Source of the DNA: Rhizobium leguminosarum
GTDB lineage: Bacteria; Pseudomonadota; Alphaproteobacteria; Rhizobiales; Rhizobiaceae
Reading direction: 5' to 3'
Length of the DNA: 64,000 nucleotides
NCBI RefSeq assembly: GCF_004123835.1
Contig: NZ_MZMU01000009.1
Span: 62,001 to 126,000, forward strand
In this document: one piece after another, positions 19,202 through 28,060 of the stretch
Layout of the letters: every line of letters starts with the position of its first letter
Position numbering within the stretch: the first letter of the stretch is position 1
The notes under the pieces: model-generated
What the model was told of the DNA's origin: nothing
What the model saw: the letters and a program-made list of their open reading frames with translations, nothing else
Databases searched by the model: none
Position numbers and translations under genes: made by a program

Positions 19202-19253
19202 TCCCCTTGTCGGAAGAGTGGATAGGCCAGCCGCCCGACAAAGGCAACCGGCC

Positions 19254-19380
19254 TAAAGCGCGTCGCAATCTTTCAGATTCGCTCCTCGCGCTTTAGGTCT
19301 TTATTTCCAACGCCCGTCGTTATCGCAAAACGCATGTCGTTATCGCAAAACCGCTGCACACTTTTGCGCGACATGCTTTA
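19254..19380. repeat. rhizobial palindromic repeat, family B (copy 2, reverse orientation)
   Basis: The reverse complement begins AAAGCATGTCGCGCAAAAGTG and ends with the GCGACGCGCTTTA arm, matching the copy at 16361-16463. This copy is longer because of an internal near-tandem duplication: CGTCGTTATCGCAAAAC and TGTCGTTATCGCAAAAC stand side by side at about 19315-19352. It fills most of the gap between the GNAT and DUF533 genes. Confidence 0.8.
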
Positions 19381-19384
19381 GATG

Positions 19385-20104
19385 TCACTGTGACAAGGTA
19401 GTCTTGGCGGAGGACACCGTCGCCTCGATATGGTCGACCAGCTGGTCAGCAAGGCCGAGCCGGCCCGCAAGCAGATCGAGGTAGCCACGCTCGGCGCGCG
19501 AATCCGGCTCGATGGTGAGCCGCGAGGCGGTGTAGAGCTCGACGCGCTGTTCTTCCGTCACCGCTGCTTTGACGAGCGCATCGATATCCGTCGGTGAGGC
19601 GAGTTCGCGCTCGATGAAGGCCGCAGCCTCGCCGCTGACGTCGGCGGCCTTGACCTTGTCCATGATGAGGGCGCGCTCGGCATCGTCGATATGGCCGTCG
19701 GCCTTGGCGGCGGCGATCATCGCGCGGATCAGCACCAGCACGAATTCATTGCTGCCGGCAGGTGAGGTCGGCCCGAAACCGGATTCGGCAGGCGGCGGCA
19801 GGAGAACCGGATTGTTTGCCGACGGCGCGTCCGAGGGAGCCGCTGGCGCCTGCCCCGCCTGGTAATTCTTGTAGGCCTGGTAGCCGAGACCCGCGATGGC
19901 GGCAAGACCGCCGATCGCCAGCGCATTGCCGGCAATACTGCGGCCGGTCTTGGTGCCGAGAAGCGCGGCTGCGATCGCACCGGTCTTCATCGGATTGTTC
20001 TTCGCCGTCTGGACGGCATCGCCCGCCCTGTCGCGGACCGAACCGCCGAGACCCGGCACCTGCGAACCCAAGAACTGGTCGAGAAGCTTCTTTGCGTCGA
20101 ACAT
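19385..20104 (-). CDS. DUF533 / TerB-like membrane-associated protein
   Basis: A 239-residue protein. The N-terminal part has a Gly/Ala-rich hydrophobic stretch (GAIAAALLGTKTGRSIAGNALAIGGLAAIAGLGYQAYKNYQ, about residues 42-83), then a Pro-rich linker, then a helical domain (EFVLVLIRAMIAAAKADGHIDDAERALIMDKV) of the TerB-like type with an acidic DGHIDDAER motif that could bind metal. This is the layout of the YebE/DUF533 family. Function is unknown; related proteins are induced by envelope stress. It is monocistronic. Confidence 0.82.
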   Translation of the reverse strand: MFDAKKLLDQFLGSQVPGLGGSVRDRAGDAVQTAKNNPMKTGAIAAALLGTKTGRSIAGNALAIGGLAAIAGLGYQAYKNYQAGQAPAAPSDAPSANNPVLLPPPAESGFGPTSPAGSNEFVLVLIRAMIAAAKADGHIDDAERALIMDKVKAADVSGEAAAFIERELASPTDIDALVKAAVTEEQRVELYTASRLTIEPDSRAERGYLDLLAGRLGLADQLVDHIEATVSSAKTTLSQ

Positions 20105-20201
20105 TCCTCGTCATCTCCCTGTTGAAGCTGGAGGAGAACATAGGTTTGCGACGGGTGAAATACAAATGCGGCGTGCCGAGTTGCCACCCCCGAACAAAGG
20201 T

Positions 20202-20840
20202 TTAGGCCTTCAGCGCCGCCGCCTCTGCCGCAAGCCTGGTAATGCCCGCCCAGTCGCCGACTGCGACCAGTTCCTTTGGCGCCACCCACGAGCCGCCGAC
20301 GCAAATGACGTTTGGCAGCGAGAGGTAATCATTGGCGTTCTTCAGCGAAATACCGCCGGTCGGGCAGAACAGCGTGCCGGCAAGCGGCGAGGACAGCGCC
20401 TTGAGATAGGCGGCGCCGCCGGCCTGCTCCGCCGGGAAGAATTTCAGTACCTGATAGCCTTCTTCGCGCAGCGCCATGACTTCGCTGGCGGTCGCAGCCC
20501 CCGGAAGCAACGGCACGTCGGAATCGGCGGCGGCATCGAGCAGTTCCTGCGTCGTGCCCGGGCTGACGATGAACTTCGAACCGGCCTCGACGGCGGCTTC
20601 CCAATGGGCGACGTTGAGGATCGTGCCGGCGCCGACTTCGGCGCCCTCGACCTCTGCGGCGACAGCGCGCACGGCCTCGAGCGCCGCCGGCGTGCGCATG
20701 GTGATCTCGATCGCCTTCAGGCCGCCCGCGACGAGCGCGCGGGCCAGCGGCACCGCCGTCTTCGCATCGTCGACGATCAATACCGGAACGACAGGCTGGA
20801 GTTTCAGGATCGAAAGGAGCTTCTCTGTTTTCTCGCCCAT
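20202..20840 (-). CDS. eda: 2-dehydro-3-deoxy-phosphogluconate (KDPG) aldolase
   Basis: A 212-residue class I aldolase that splits KDPG to pyruvate and glyceraldehyde-3-phosphate in the Entner-Doudoroff pathway, the main sugar route of rhizobia. The Schiff-base Lys lies in VLKFFPAEQAGGAAYLKAL and the catalytic Glu in AIEITMRTPAALEAV; SPGTTQELLDAA is also typical. The start at 20840 follows AAGGAGGT with spacing of 9-10; the upstream 44 codons are rejected. It is divergent from the CYTH gene. Confidence 0.94.
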   Translation of the reverse strand: MGEKTEKLLSILKLQPVVPVLIVDDAKTAVPLARALVAGGLKAIEITMRTPAALEAVRAVAAEVEGAEVGAGTILNVAHWEAAVEAGSKFIVSPGTTQELLDAAADSDVPLLPGAATASEVMALREEGYQVLKFFPAEQAGGAAYLKALSSPLAGTLFCPTGGISLKNANDYLSLPNVICVGGSWVAPKELVAVGDWAGITRLAAEAAALKA

Positions 20841-20994
20841 GGTCGCGCGACCTCCTTGAAACGATTGAATTCGGACCCCGAATAACGCCCCCGCGGAACC
20901 TTGTCGAGATAAAACCGGGCCGCATGACGAGAAGGGTATGAAATGCGTGGAAATTGGGCTACCGTGCCGCAATCGTCACAAAAGGTTCACCGGT

Positions 20995-21483
20995 ATGGCG
21001 AAAGAGATCGAGCGGAAGTTTCTCGTGCGCAGCGATGGATGGCGTTCCGCTGTCGAGACGAAGTCTGTCCTCAGGCAGGGTTACATCGCCTCGATGGACG
21101 ATCGTTCCGTCCGGGTGCGCATCCTCGACGACAGGAAGGCGAAACTGACGATCAAGATCGGCCGCAGCACCATCACCCGCGACGAATTCGAATACGACAT
21201 CCCGATCGCCGATGCCGAAGAGCTGTTGCAGAATGCGATCGGCATCGTCATCGAGAAGACGCGCTATCGCGTTCCGCATGAGGACTTTGTCTGGGAAGTC
21301 GACGTCTTTACCGGCGAACATCGCGGACTGGTGATTGCCGAGGTGGAAATGACGGCGGAAACCGACGACCCGGCTCTGCCCAGCTGGCTCGGCCGCGAAG
21401 TGACCGGTGATTACCGCTATTCCAACCAGGCCCTTGCCACAGAATATGAGCACGACAGGCATGGGCTATCGCATTCGGCCTGA
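20995..21483 (+). CDS. CYTH-domain protein, triphosphate tunnel metalloenzyme
   Basis: A 162-residue protein beginning MAKEIERKFLVR, the ExExK signature of CYTH enzymes that hydrolyse inorganic or organic triphosphates with Mg or Mn. Alternating charged strands follow (RVRILDDRKAKLTIKIG, EFEYDIP, WEVDVFTGEHRGLVIAEVEM, the last with the acidic metal ligands), consistent with an eight-stranded tunnel. The CHAD gene starts inside its last 38 bases. In many bacteria the two domains are one protein; here they are separate and overlapping, which suggests a shared role in polyphosphate metabolism. Confidence 0.9.
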   Translation: MAKEIERKFLVRSDGWRSAVETKSVLRQGYIASMDDRSVRVRILDDRKAKLTIKIGRSTITRDEFEYDIPIADAEELLQNAIGIVIEKTRYRVPHEDFVWEVDVFTGEHRGLVIAEVEMTAETDDPALPSWLGREVTGDYRYSNQALATEYEHDRHGLSHSA

Positions 21484-22369
21484 CGCCGATTTCACCGAGG
21501 AATTCCGCAGCGTCGCGACGGAGCAGCTGGAACGCGCCGTCACGGTTCTCGAGGAGCGCCCGGACGGCGCGCATGAGGCGATCCATTCCTTCCGCAAGAA
21601 CCTGAAGCGACTACGCTCGCTCTACCGCCTCGTGGCCCGCGATGTGCCGGATTTTCAGGCCCAGGAAAATGCAAGGCTGCGCGATGCCGCACGCTCGCTT
21701 TCGGCGATTCGCGACGCTGCCGCCCTCATCGGCACCGCCCAATATCTACAGCATGCAGCCCGCGGCAAAGAAGAGAACGAGGCGCTCAGCCGCATCGTCA
21801 CCATTCTCGAAGGGCGTCGTGACTGGATGGCGGAAGCCGAAAGCGGCCTGGAACAGAGGCTGTCGGAAACCTCCGACGTTCTGAAGGAGGCGATCGCCGC
21901 CCTAGATGCCGTTTCCTTTGATGGCGGCCACCGCAAAAATGCCCGCATGCTGGCTAAGAGCTGGCGACGCACGGCGCGGAAGGCCAAGACCGCGCTTTCG
22001 GCCTGCCACGGCGAGGCATCGGCCGACGATTTCCACGATCTGCGCAAACGCACCTACGACTATCGGCTTTACCATGCCCTTTTGCGTGACGTCTGGCCGG
22101 GCGCGATGAAGGCGAAGCGCGATGCCGCCAAAGAACTCGTCGAGGATCTTGGTCACGTCCACGATCTCACCGTGCTCTCCGAATTGGTCGAGGCCGAACC
22201 GCAGCTCTTCACCCGCAATGACGACCTGGCGCATCTGCTCGACGTCATCATCTTCCGCCAGCAGGAAGACCGGCGGCAAGCGCTGGTCAAAGCCGAAGCC
22301 GTCTTCGCCGATGATGCCGACGAGGAAGCCCAGCGCATCGAGCTTCTCTGGGTGATGGCTGGGAGTTGA
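21446..22369 (+). CDS. CHAD-domain protein (polyphosphate-binding helical domain)
   Basis: A 307-residue helical protein rich in conserved basic residues and histidines, with the CHAD patterns EAIHSFRKNLKRLRSLYRL near residue 45 and DDFHDLRKRTYDYRLYHALL near residue 200, then ELVEDLGHVHDLTVL. CHAD domains bind polyphosphate granules. The start at 21446 gives MSTTGMGYRI; it overlaps the CYTH gene by 38 bases in another frame, so coupling is likely. Shorter starts inside the overlap (21461) are possible. Confidence 0.88.
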   Translation: MSTTGMGYRIRPDADFTEEFRSVATEQLERAVTVLEERPDGAHEAIHSFRKNLKRLRSLYRLVARDVPDFQAQENARLRDAARSLSAIRDAAALIGTAQYLQHAARGKEENEALSRIVTILEGRRDWMAEAESGLEQRLSETSDVLKEAIAALDAVSFDGGHRKNARMLAKSWRRTARKAKTALSACHGEASADDFHDLRKRTYDYRLYHALLRDVWPGAMKAKRDAAKELVEDLGHVHDLTVLSELVEAEPQLFTRNDDLAHLLDVIIFRQQEDRRQALVKAEAVFADDADEEAQRIELLWVMAGS

Positions 22370-22444
22370 GAATCCGCGAAATCGGAAGTGCTTGCGCGCA
22401 GCTCTGCATTTCCCATCGCATCTGCAATATCATAAGGAACCCTA

Positions 22445-22475
22445 TTGACCTCAACCAATCTTGAGGTCTTAGCCT
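22445..22475 (+). promoter_or_regulatory. SoxR-type promoter: dyad in a 19-base spacer
   Basis: TTGACC (22445-22450) and TAGCCT (22470-22475) are separated by 19 bases, the long spacer typical of MerR-family promoters. The spacer holds a perfect inverted repeat, GACCTCAA and TTGAGGTC, and its core CCTCAACCAATCTTGAGG matches the known SoxR box (CCTCAAGTTAACTTGAGG) in both arms and spacing. It lies 41 bases upstream of the VOC gene start. This strongly suggests control by SoxR or a close relative in response to redox-active compounds. Confidence 0.75.
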
Positions 22476-22516
22476 CCGGTGGTCGAACAAGCAGAGACTT
22501 GACCCGCGAGGAAAAA

Positions 22517-22993
22517 ATGACCGCCGAAAATGCCGCAATGCCGAAGGTGCTCGGGCTCTACGAGACCCATCTGACCGTTGCCGATCTCAAGACCTCCACG
22601 GACTTCTACCGCGATGTCGTTGGGCTCGAACCGGCAGCCTCATTCGAGGAGCGCAAAGTCGCTTTCCTCTGGGTGGACGACAGGAAGACCGGCATGCTCG
22701 GCCTTTGGGAAACCGGAGCCGGGCCGCTGAAGATGCGGCTGCATATCGCCTTCCGCATGACCGCCGATGGCGTGCTGCAGGCGCCCGCCACTCTTAAGGC
22801 AAAGGGTGTGGAGCCTCTCGGCTTTACCGGTGAACCGGTGACGGAGCCGGTGGTTCTTGGCTGGATGCCGGCGCTGTCGATCTATTTCAAGGATCCTGAC
22901 GGGCACTCGATCGAATTCATCAGCGTTCTCGACGCAATCCCCGACCGGAGCTTCGGCGTGCGGCCGTTTTCCGCGTGGCAGGCGCGGGCGTAA
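22517..22993 (+). CDS. VOC-family protein (glyoxalase / bleomycin resistance fold)
   Basis: A 158-residue metalloprotein of the vicinal oxygen chelate fold. Two beta-alpha-beta-beta-beta units are visible: [24 protein letters not shown] (His as first metal ligand) and [20 protein letters not shown] (His and Glu ligands). The start at 22517 follows GAGGAAA. It is monocistronic and stands behind a SoxR-type promoter, so it probably detoxifies or sequesters a redox-active or electrophilic compound. Whether it is an enzyme or a binding protein cannot be read from sequence. Confidence 0.86.
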   Translation: MTAENAAMPKVLGLYETHLTVADLKTSTDFYRDVVGLEPAASFEERKVAFLWVDDRKTGMLGLWETGAGPLKMRLHIAFRMTADGVLQAPATLKAKGVEPLGFTGEPVTEPVVLGWMPALSIYFKDPDGHSIEFISVLDAIPDRSFGVRPFSAWQARA

Positions 22994-23064
22994 TCGGTCA
23001 CCGGTCAAGGCCGCCACTGGCGAAGGCAATTGCGCGGCCCGCCGATTTTCTGTATTTCCGGCCT

Positions 23065-23994
23065 ATGACCGACAGCCTAACACACACCAGCCCGTTCCTC
23101 GTGGCCGCACTCTACCATTTCGTTTCCGTGCAGCACTTTGCCGACCTGCAGGCGCCGCTGCAGACGCTTTGCGAGGAGAACGGCGTCAAGGGCACGCTGC
23201 TTCTGGCACATGAGGGCATCAACGGCACGATCGCAGGCCCGGACGCCGGCATTCACGCCGTGCTTGCCTTCCTGCGCGCCCAGCCGGAATTTTCAGGCCT
23301 GGAGCATAAGGAAAGCCGCGCCTCGAAAATGCCCTTCCTGCGCATGAAAGTGAAGCTGAAGAAGGAAATCGTCACTATGGGTGTCGAAGATATCGACCCC
23401 AACAAGGTGGTCGGCACCTATATGGCTGCCAAGGACTGGAACACTCTGATTTCCGATCCCGACACCATCGTCATCGACACCCGCAACGACTACGAGACGG
23501 CGATCGGAACCTTCCGCGGCGCGCTCGACCCGAAGACCAAGAGCTTCCGTGAATTTCCGGAATGGGTGCGTCAGAATCCCGGTCTGCACAAAAAGCCGAA
23601 GATCGCCATGTACTGCACCGGCGGCATACGCTGCGAGAAGGCCACCGCCTTCATGAAGGCTGAGGGTTTCGATGAGGTCTATCATCTGAAGGGCGGCATC
23701 CTGAAATATCTGGAGGAAGTGCCGCAGGAGGAAAGTCTCTGGGATGGCGCCTGCTTCGTCTTCGACGAGCGCGTGTCCGTCGAGCACGGTTTGAAGGAAG
23801 GCGAACACCGGCTCTGCCACGCCTGCCGCAACCCGATCACTGCCGAGGAGATCACCTCGCCGCTCTACGAGGAGGGCGTTTCCTGCAGCCACTGCTACCA
23901 TACGCGCACGGAGGAAGACCGGCTGCGTTACCGTCAGCGTCAGCACCAGATCGCCCTGGCGAAGAAGCGCGGTCAGCGACATATCGGCAGCTGA
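23065..23994 (+). CDS. trhO: tRNA uridine(34) hydroxylase, rhodanese-type
   Basis: A 309-residue cytosolic enzyme (YceA family) that hydroxylates U34 of certain tRNAs at C5 using oxygen, a step towards 5-methoxyuridine. The N-terminal acylphosphatase-like part ([42 protein letters not shown]) and the rhodanese domain ([15 protein letters not shown], active Cys in [16 protein letters not shown] near residue 190) are intact, followed by a Cys-rich tail (CHACRNPIT and CSHCYH) that probably binds zinc. Start 23065 was chosen because the family begins at this point. Regarded as certain. Confidence 0.94.
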   Translation: MTDSLTHTSPFLVAALYHFVSVQHFADLQAPLQTLCEENGVKGTLLLAHEGINGTIAGPDAGIHAVLAFLRAQPEFSGLEHKESRASKMPFLRMKVKLKKEIVTMGVEDIDPNKVVGTYMAAKDWNTLISDPDTIVIDTRNDYETAIGTFRGALDPKTKSFREFPEWVRQNPGLHKKPKIAMYCTGGIRCEKATAFMKAEGFDEVYHLKGGILKYLEEVPQEESLWDGACFVFDERVSVEHGLKEGEHRLCHACRNPITAEEITSPLYEEGVSCSHCYHTRTEEDRLRYRQRQHQIALAKKRGQRHIGS

Positions 23995-24012
23995 GCAAGG
24001 ATTCTGATTGGA

Positions 24013-26226
24013 TCAGCCTGCCGCCTGGATGCGGCGCCGAGCTTCCGGCTCCGCTGCACGTCGCTCGTTCAACATCTCGGTGATAAGGTCTGATGCCACA
24101 GGCTTTCCGAACAAATAGCCCTGCAGGCAGTCGCAGCCAAAAAGCCGCATGGCTATCGCCTGCTCCTCGGTCTCGATGCCTTCGGCCGTCACCGGAATGT
24201 CAAGCGAGCGGGCAAGCGCCACCGTCGCCTGCAGCATCTCGCGCTGGCGTTTGTCGTTGACACCCATGACCAGCGAGCGGTCGATCTTGATGCGGTCGAA
24301 GCCGAACTGCCTGAGGTAACCGATCGAGGAGAAGCCGGAACCGAAATCGTCGAGCGCCACCTTGACCCCCAGCCCCTTCAATCGTTCGATCGACTGGCGG
24401 GTGCGCTGCGGATTCTGGATCATGTAGCCTTCGGTGATCTCGAGCGTGATGCGGCCGGCCTCGATCTCCGTCTGCTTCAGCACGTAGCGCACATAGTCGG
24501 TAAAGGCGGGATTGCGGAACTGGCCGGGCGAGACGTTGACCGAGACATTGAGTTCCGGCCATTGCTTGGCCGTCTCACAGGCCTTGCGCAGCACGAACAG
24601 GCCGAGCGATTCGATGAGGCCGCTGGTCTCGGCGATCGGGATGAACAGCTCGGGCGAAACAGGACCATGGCCTGGACGGTTCCAGCGCACCAGCGCCTCG
24701 ACGCCGGTCATCGCATGCGTCGCCGCATCGATCAGCGGCTGGTAGGCGAGCGTCAGGTCGCCGCTTTCGATGGCGATCCGGAGATCGAGCTCCAGCGCAT
24801 TGCGCTGCTCTCGATCGGCGTCCATCGACGGATCGTAGAGCGTCATGCGCGCGCGGCCGGCCTCCTTCGCCTTGTACATGGCAAGGTCGGAACGGCGCAC
24901 CAGCTCCTCACGTCCGATCGCCCCGGAAGGCGACATGGCGATACCGATGCTTGCCCCGACGACGACGACACGGCGACCGATCTCCAGCGGCTCGACAAGA
25001 AAATCAAGGATCTGCTCAGCAAGCTGCAGGGCGGCGGCATTCTCGCTGTCGGAGAGAAAGGCGATCGCAAATTCATCGCCGCCGATGCGGGCGAGAACGG
25101 CACCCTGCGGAATGAGCACATCGAGCCCAGCTGCGACTGCACGGATCAGCTGGTCGCCGGTGCCGTGGCCATAGCTGTCATTGACTTCTTTGAAGCCATC
25201 GAGATCGAGATAGAGGAGCAGCACGTTGCGCTTGGTCTGGCGTGCCTCGACGACAAAACGATCGACGGCCAGCCCGAGACCGTCACGATTGGAAAGACCG
25301 CTCAGCCTGTCGCGCAGCACCTCCTCGCGGGCGCTGTTTTCCTCCGCCTTCAGGCGGCGGCCGGCAAGCCAGCCGATGACCAGCAGCACGACGAAAAACA
25401 ATCCGACGAGGCCGAGCGCCTGGATGACTATCGGCCGCACCTGTGCATAGCCGATATCGCCGGGTGAACGGGAGATCCACACAAGCTTGCCGAGCGTTGC
25501 CCCCGTCGGATCGGCGATCGGTACGAGATAGTCGGCCGCAAAGCTCGGCGGCGCCAGTCTCAGCCCGGCAATGACATAGGTCTGGCCGAGAGCGGTCACC
25601 CTGTCGTCGTCGAGATGGCGGGCGAAAACGAGATAGCGTTGCTGGCCGGCGGGCACATCCAGCGCCCCGGACTTTTTCCGCACCAATGCTACACCGACGG
25701 CGGCAATGCCCCGTTTGGTGGTGACGAAACCGATCGCCTGAGGACGATCGGCCGGGCCGGCCGCCTTCACCGTGTCGAAGAGGGTCCAGAGCGAAGGCGC
25801 GAAGAAATCCGTAAGCGGCTCCTCCATCGGTTTGCCGTCGCGATAGGCCATGATCGCGTTCTTCTCGTCGTCGATGACGATTGCCATGTCGAAAAGCGAA
25901 CTGTTAACCGACATCTCGCCGTAGTTGCTCACCGTCCAGGCCATGCCGTCGGCTGCGTAGACGTTGACTGCGGCGTCGTCCCAGGCGGCGTAATCGTCGA
26001 GCGTCGCGCCGAGCTGGTCCTCGAAGGTCTTCAACGCGCCGATCGTCGTTTCGCGCGAGCGCTCGTCATCGAGAACATTGGAATTTTCGGCCACGCGTTC
26101 GAGCGCCGTCAGCACCATGATGGTGACGACTGCGACGATGACCGCGAAGGAGAAAAGCACGCCCGTGACGGTGATGTGACGGCTTATTCCCGATCCTTTG
26201 CTCTGCGACTTTCCGGCTGTCTGCAT
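24013..26226 (-). CDS. membrane GGDEF-EAL cyclic di-GMP protein with periplasmic CHASE4-like sensor
   Basis: A 737-residue inner-membrane signalling protein. A first helix (about residues 20-40) and a second (about 270-292) flank a periplasmic domain with the pattern YAAWDDAAVNVY found in CHASE4 sensors. Then come a GGDEF domain (LSNRDGLG, ARIGGDEFAIAF; motif intact) and an EAL domain (GVEALVRW, LEITEGYMIQ, LDDFGSGFSS, KIDRSLV; catalytic residues intact). It could therefore both make and degrade cyclic di-GMP; one activity usually dominates. The start at 26226 follows AGGGAG with good spacing; an earlier in-frame codon at 26268 is less likely. It is monocistronic. Confidence 0.93.
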   Translation of the reverse strand: MQTAGKSQSKGSGISRHITVTGVLFSFAVIVAVVTIMVLTALERVAENSNVLDDERSRETTIGALKTFEDQLGATLDDYAAWDDAAVNVYAADGMAWTVSNYGEMSVNSSLFDMAIVIDDEKNAIMAYRDGKPMEEPLTDFFAPSLWTLFDTVKAAGPADRPQAIGFVTTKRGIAAVGVALVRKKSGALDVPAGQQRYLVFARHLDDDRVTALGQTYVIAGLRLAPPSFAADYLVPIADPTGATLGKLVWISRSPGDIGYAQVRPIVIQALGLVGLFFVVLLVIGWLAGRRLKAEENSAREEVLRDRLSGLSNRDGLGLAVDRFVVEARQTKRNVLLLYLDLDGFKEVNDSYGHGTGDQLIRAVAAGLDVLIPQGAVLARIGGDEFAIAFLSDSENAAALQLAEQILDFLVEPLEIGRRVVVVGASIGIAMSPSGAIGREELVRRSDLAMYKAKEAGRARMTLYDPSMDADREQRNALELDLRIAIESGDLTLAYQPLIDAATHAMTGVEALVRWNRPGHGPVSPELFIPIAETSGLIESLGLFVLRKACETAKQWPELNVSVNVSPGQFRNPAFTDYVRYVLKQTEIEAGRITLEITEGYMIQNPQRTRQSIERLKGLGVKVALDDFGSGFSSIGYLRQFGFDRIKIDRSLVMGVNDKRQREMLQATVALARSLDIPVTAEGIETEEQAIAMRLFGCDCLQGYLFGKPVASDLITEMLNERRAAEPEARRRIQAAG

Positions 26227-26449
26227 TACGACTCCCTGACTGTCGGACTTTGCCAGCCAAGGGTTCAAAAACGTTTAAGCAACCGGCTGTTGCAGGCGTC
26301 TTGCGATCTATTTTTCTGCCTGCCGCCGGTCGTCGCGAAAATCATGGCAAGCAGCGTCAGCTTGCTATGCCGGCCGGAAGGCCGCGCCCAAATGGCGCGC
26401 GATAAGCGTCAGACAGGTGCGGCTCTCAAGTGGCCGCGGGGCAGCTGCG

Positions 26450-27823
26450 CTAAACCGCCTTGTGATTGCCCCTCGGGAATTGCGCCGCGAGTTGGCGATA
26501 CCACTTGCCGCTCTTCTTCACCGTGCGCAGCTGGGTTTCATAATCGACATGGACGAGACCGAAGCGCATGCGGTAGCCTTCCGCCCATTCGAAATTGTCC
26601 ATCAGGCTCCAGGCGAAATAGCCGCGTAGGGGATAGCCGTCCTTGATGAGGCCGGCAACGATTTCGAGGTGATCTCCGACATAGTCGAGGCGCATCGTAT
26701 CGTCGACCTCGCCGTCGATGACATCGGTGTTGTCGCAGGCGCCATTCTCGGTGATGTAGCATTCCGGCAGCTCGTAGCGGCGGTAGAGGTCCTCGACCGA
26801 GAGCTTCAGGCCCGGCGCGTAGATTTCCCAGCCGATATCGGTCTTGACGTCGCTTGCCGGCGGCGCTTCCACCGTCCAGGGGAAATCGCCTTTGCGTTCG
26901 GCATCATCAGTGACCCGCTCGGGCTTGTAATAGTTCAGGCCCCACCAGTCGAGTTTCTGGCTGATGAGCTTCAGGTCGCCATCCTCGATGACGGGCATGC
27001 GATCGCCGAGCGCCTCGACGAATTCCTTGGGATACTCACCCTTGAAGACGGGGTCGAAGAAGGCGCCGTTGTGGAACTGATGTGCACGCTCGGCGGCGGC
27101 GCGATCGGCCGGGCTGTCGGCGCCGGGAATGATCGAGGCAGCATTGAGCACCAGCCCGACGGGCACGTTGGGGGCTTCCGAGCGGATCGCCTCGACGCCG
27201 AGACCGTGGGCAAGGTTCATGTAATGCATGGCGTGAAGGGCGGCCTGCATGTTCCGCTCGCCCGGAGCATGGATGCCGTAGAGGTGGCTGAGCCAGACGA
27301 TGCACCAGGGCTCGTTGAAGGTGGCGACACTGTCAAGGCGATCCCCCAAGCGGTTCATCACCGTCTTGGCGTAGCGCTGATAGGCGTAGGCGGTCGAGCG
27401 CGCAGTCCAGCCGCCCTCGCCGGCGAGCAGCAGAGGCAGGTCCCAGTGGTAGAGTGTCGCGAAGGTCTTGATGCCCCGCGCCTTGCAGCCATCAACCAGC
27501 CGGTCGTAGAAATCGAGGCCGGCCTCGTTCACCGGACCCGTACCGTCGGGGATAATGCGCGGCCAGGCGATCGAGAACCTGTAGGCTTCGACACCCATCT
27601 CCTTGATGAGATCGAGGTCCTGCTCCAGGCGATTATAGTGATCGCAGGCAACGTCGCCGTTATCGCGATTATGGACGCGGCCGGGCATATTGCAGAAAGC
27701 ATCCCAGATGGATGGCTTGCGGCCATCGGCTTTGCTGGCGCCTTCGATCTGGAAGGCGGCGGTGGCAACGCCGAAAGTGAAGTCGCCGGGAAAGCGCTCC
27801 GCGAGTTTCTTCGGATCGATCAT
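26450..27823 (-). CDS. beta-glucosidase, glycoside hydrolase family 1
   Basis: A 457-residue retaining glycosidase that cleaves beta-glucosides in the cytoplasm (no signal peptide). The general acid/base is in TFNEPW (about residue 170), the nucleophile in CYITENGA (about residue 360), the N-terminal signature FTFGVATAAFQIEGA and the late SLMDNFEWAEGYRMRFG are all present. Length is typical. The ATG at 27823 is preferred over the TTG two codons upstream because of its AGGA spacing. A perfect LacI-type palindrome lies 86 bases upstream, so sugar-responsive repression is likely. Substrate range unknown. Confidence 0.94.
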   Translation of the reverse strand: MIDPKKLAERFPGDFTFGVATAAFQIEGASKADGRKPSIWDAFCNMPGRVHNRDNGDVACDHYNRLEQDLDLIKEMGVEAYRFSIAWPRIIPDGTGPVNEAGLDFYDRLVDGCKARGIKTFATLYHWDLPLLLAGEGGWTARSTAYAYQRYAKTVMNRLGDRLDSVATFNEPWCIVWLSHLYGIHAPGERNMQAALHAMHYMNLAHGLGVEAIRSEAPNVPVGLVLNAASIIPGADSPADRAAAERAHQFHNGAFFDPVFKGEYPKEFVEALGDRMPVIEDGDLKLISQKLDWWGLNYYKPERVTDDAERKGDFPWTVEAPPASDVKTDIGWEIYAPGLKLSVEDLYRRYELPECYITENGACDNTDVIDGEVDDTMRLDYVGDHLEIVAGLIKDGYPLRGYFAWSLMDNFEWAEGYRMRFGLVHVDYETQLRTVKKSGKWYRQLAAQFPRGNHKAV

Positions 27824-27908
27824 CTGCAAATCCTATCTCTCAGGTTCAGCCGTTTGCGCCGGATTTAGCCAAGCCTGAACGTAAAGTACAGGCAGACGGC
27901 GAGAAAAA

Positions 27909-27922
27909 CTGCAACGTTGCAG
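27909..27922. promoter_or_regulatory. candidate LacI-family operator between GH1 and DoxX genes
   Basis: CTGCAACGTTGCAG is a perfect 14-base palindrome with the central CG typical of LacI/GalR operators. It lies in the divergent region between the beta-glucosidase gene (start 27823) and the DoxX gene (start 28061). A half-site, CTGCAACGC, is repeated at about 27940. No regulator gene is adjacent, so the protein that binds is unknown. Confidence 0.55.
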
Positions 27923-28060
27923 GAGGAAAAATAGAACAGCTGCAACGCCGCTCCCTATCCGGCAACCACCCTCATAACGGCATTGTCAGCAGTCGTGACT
28001 TGGCCGTTGAGACGGAGATCCTTACACGGGAAATGGAATTACAAATGTGAAAGGAATCCA

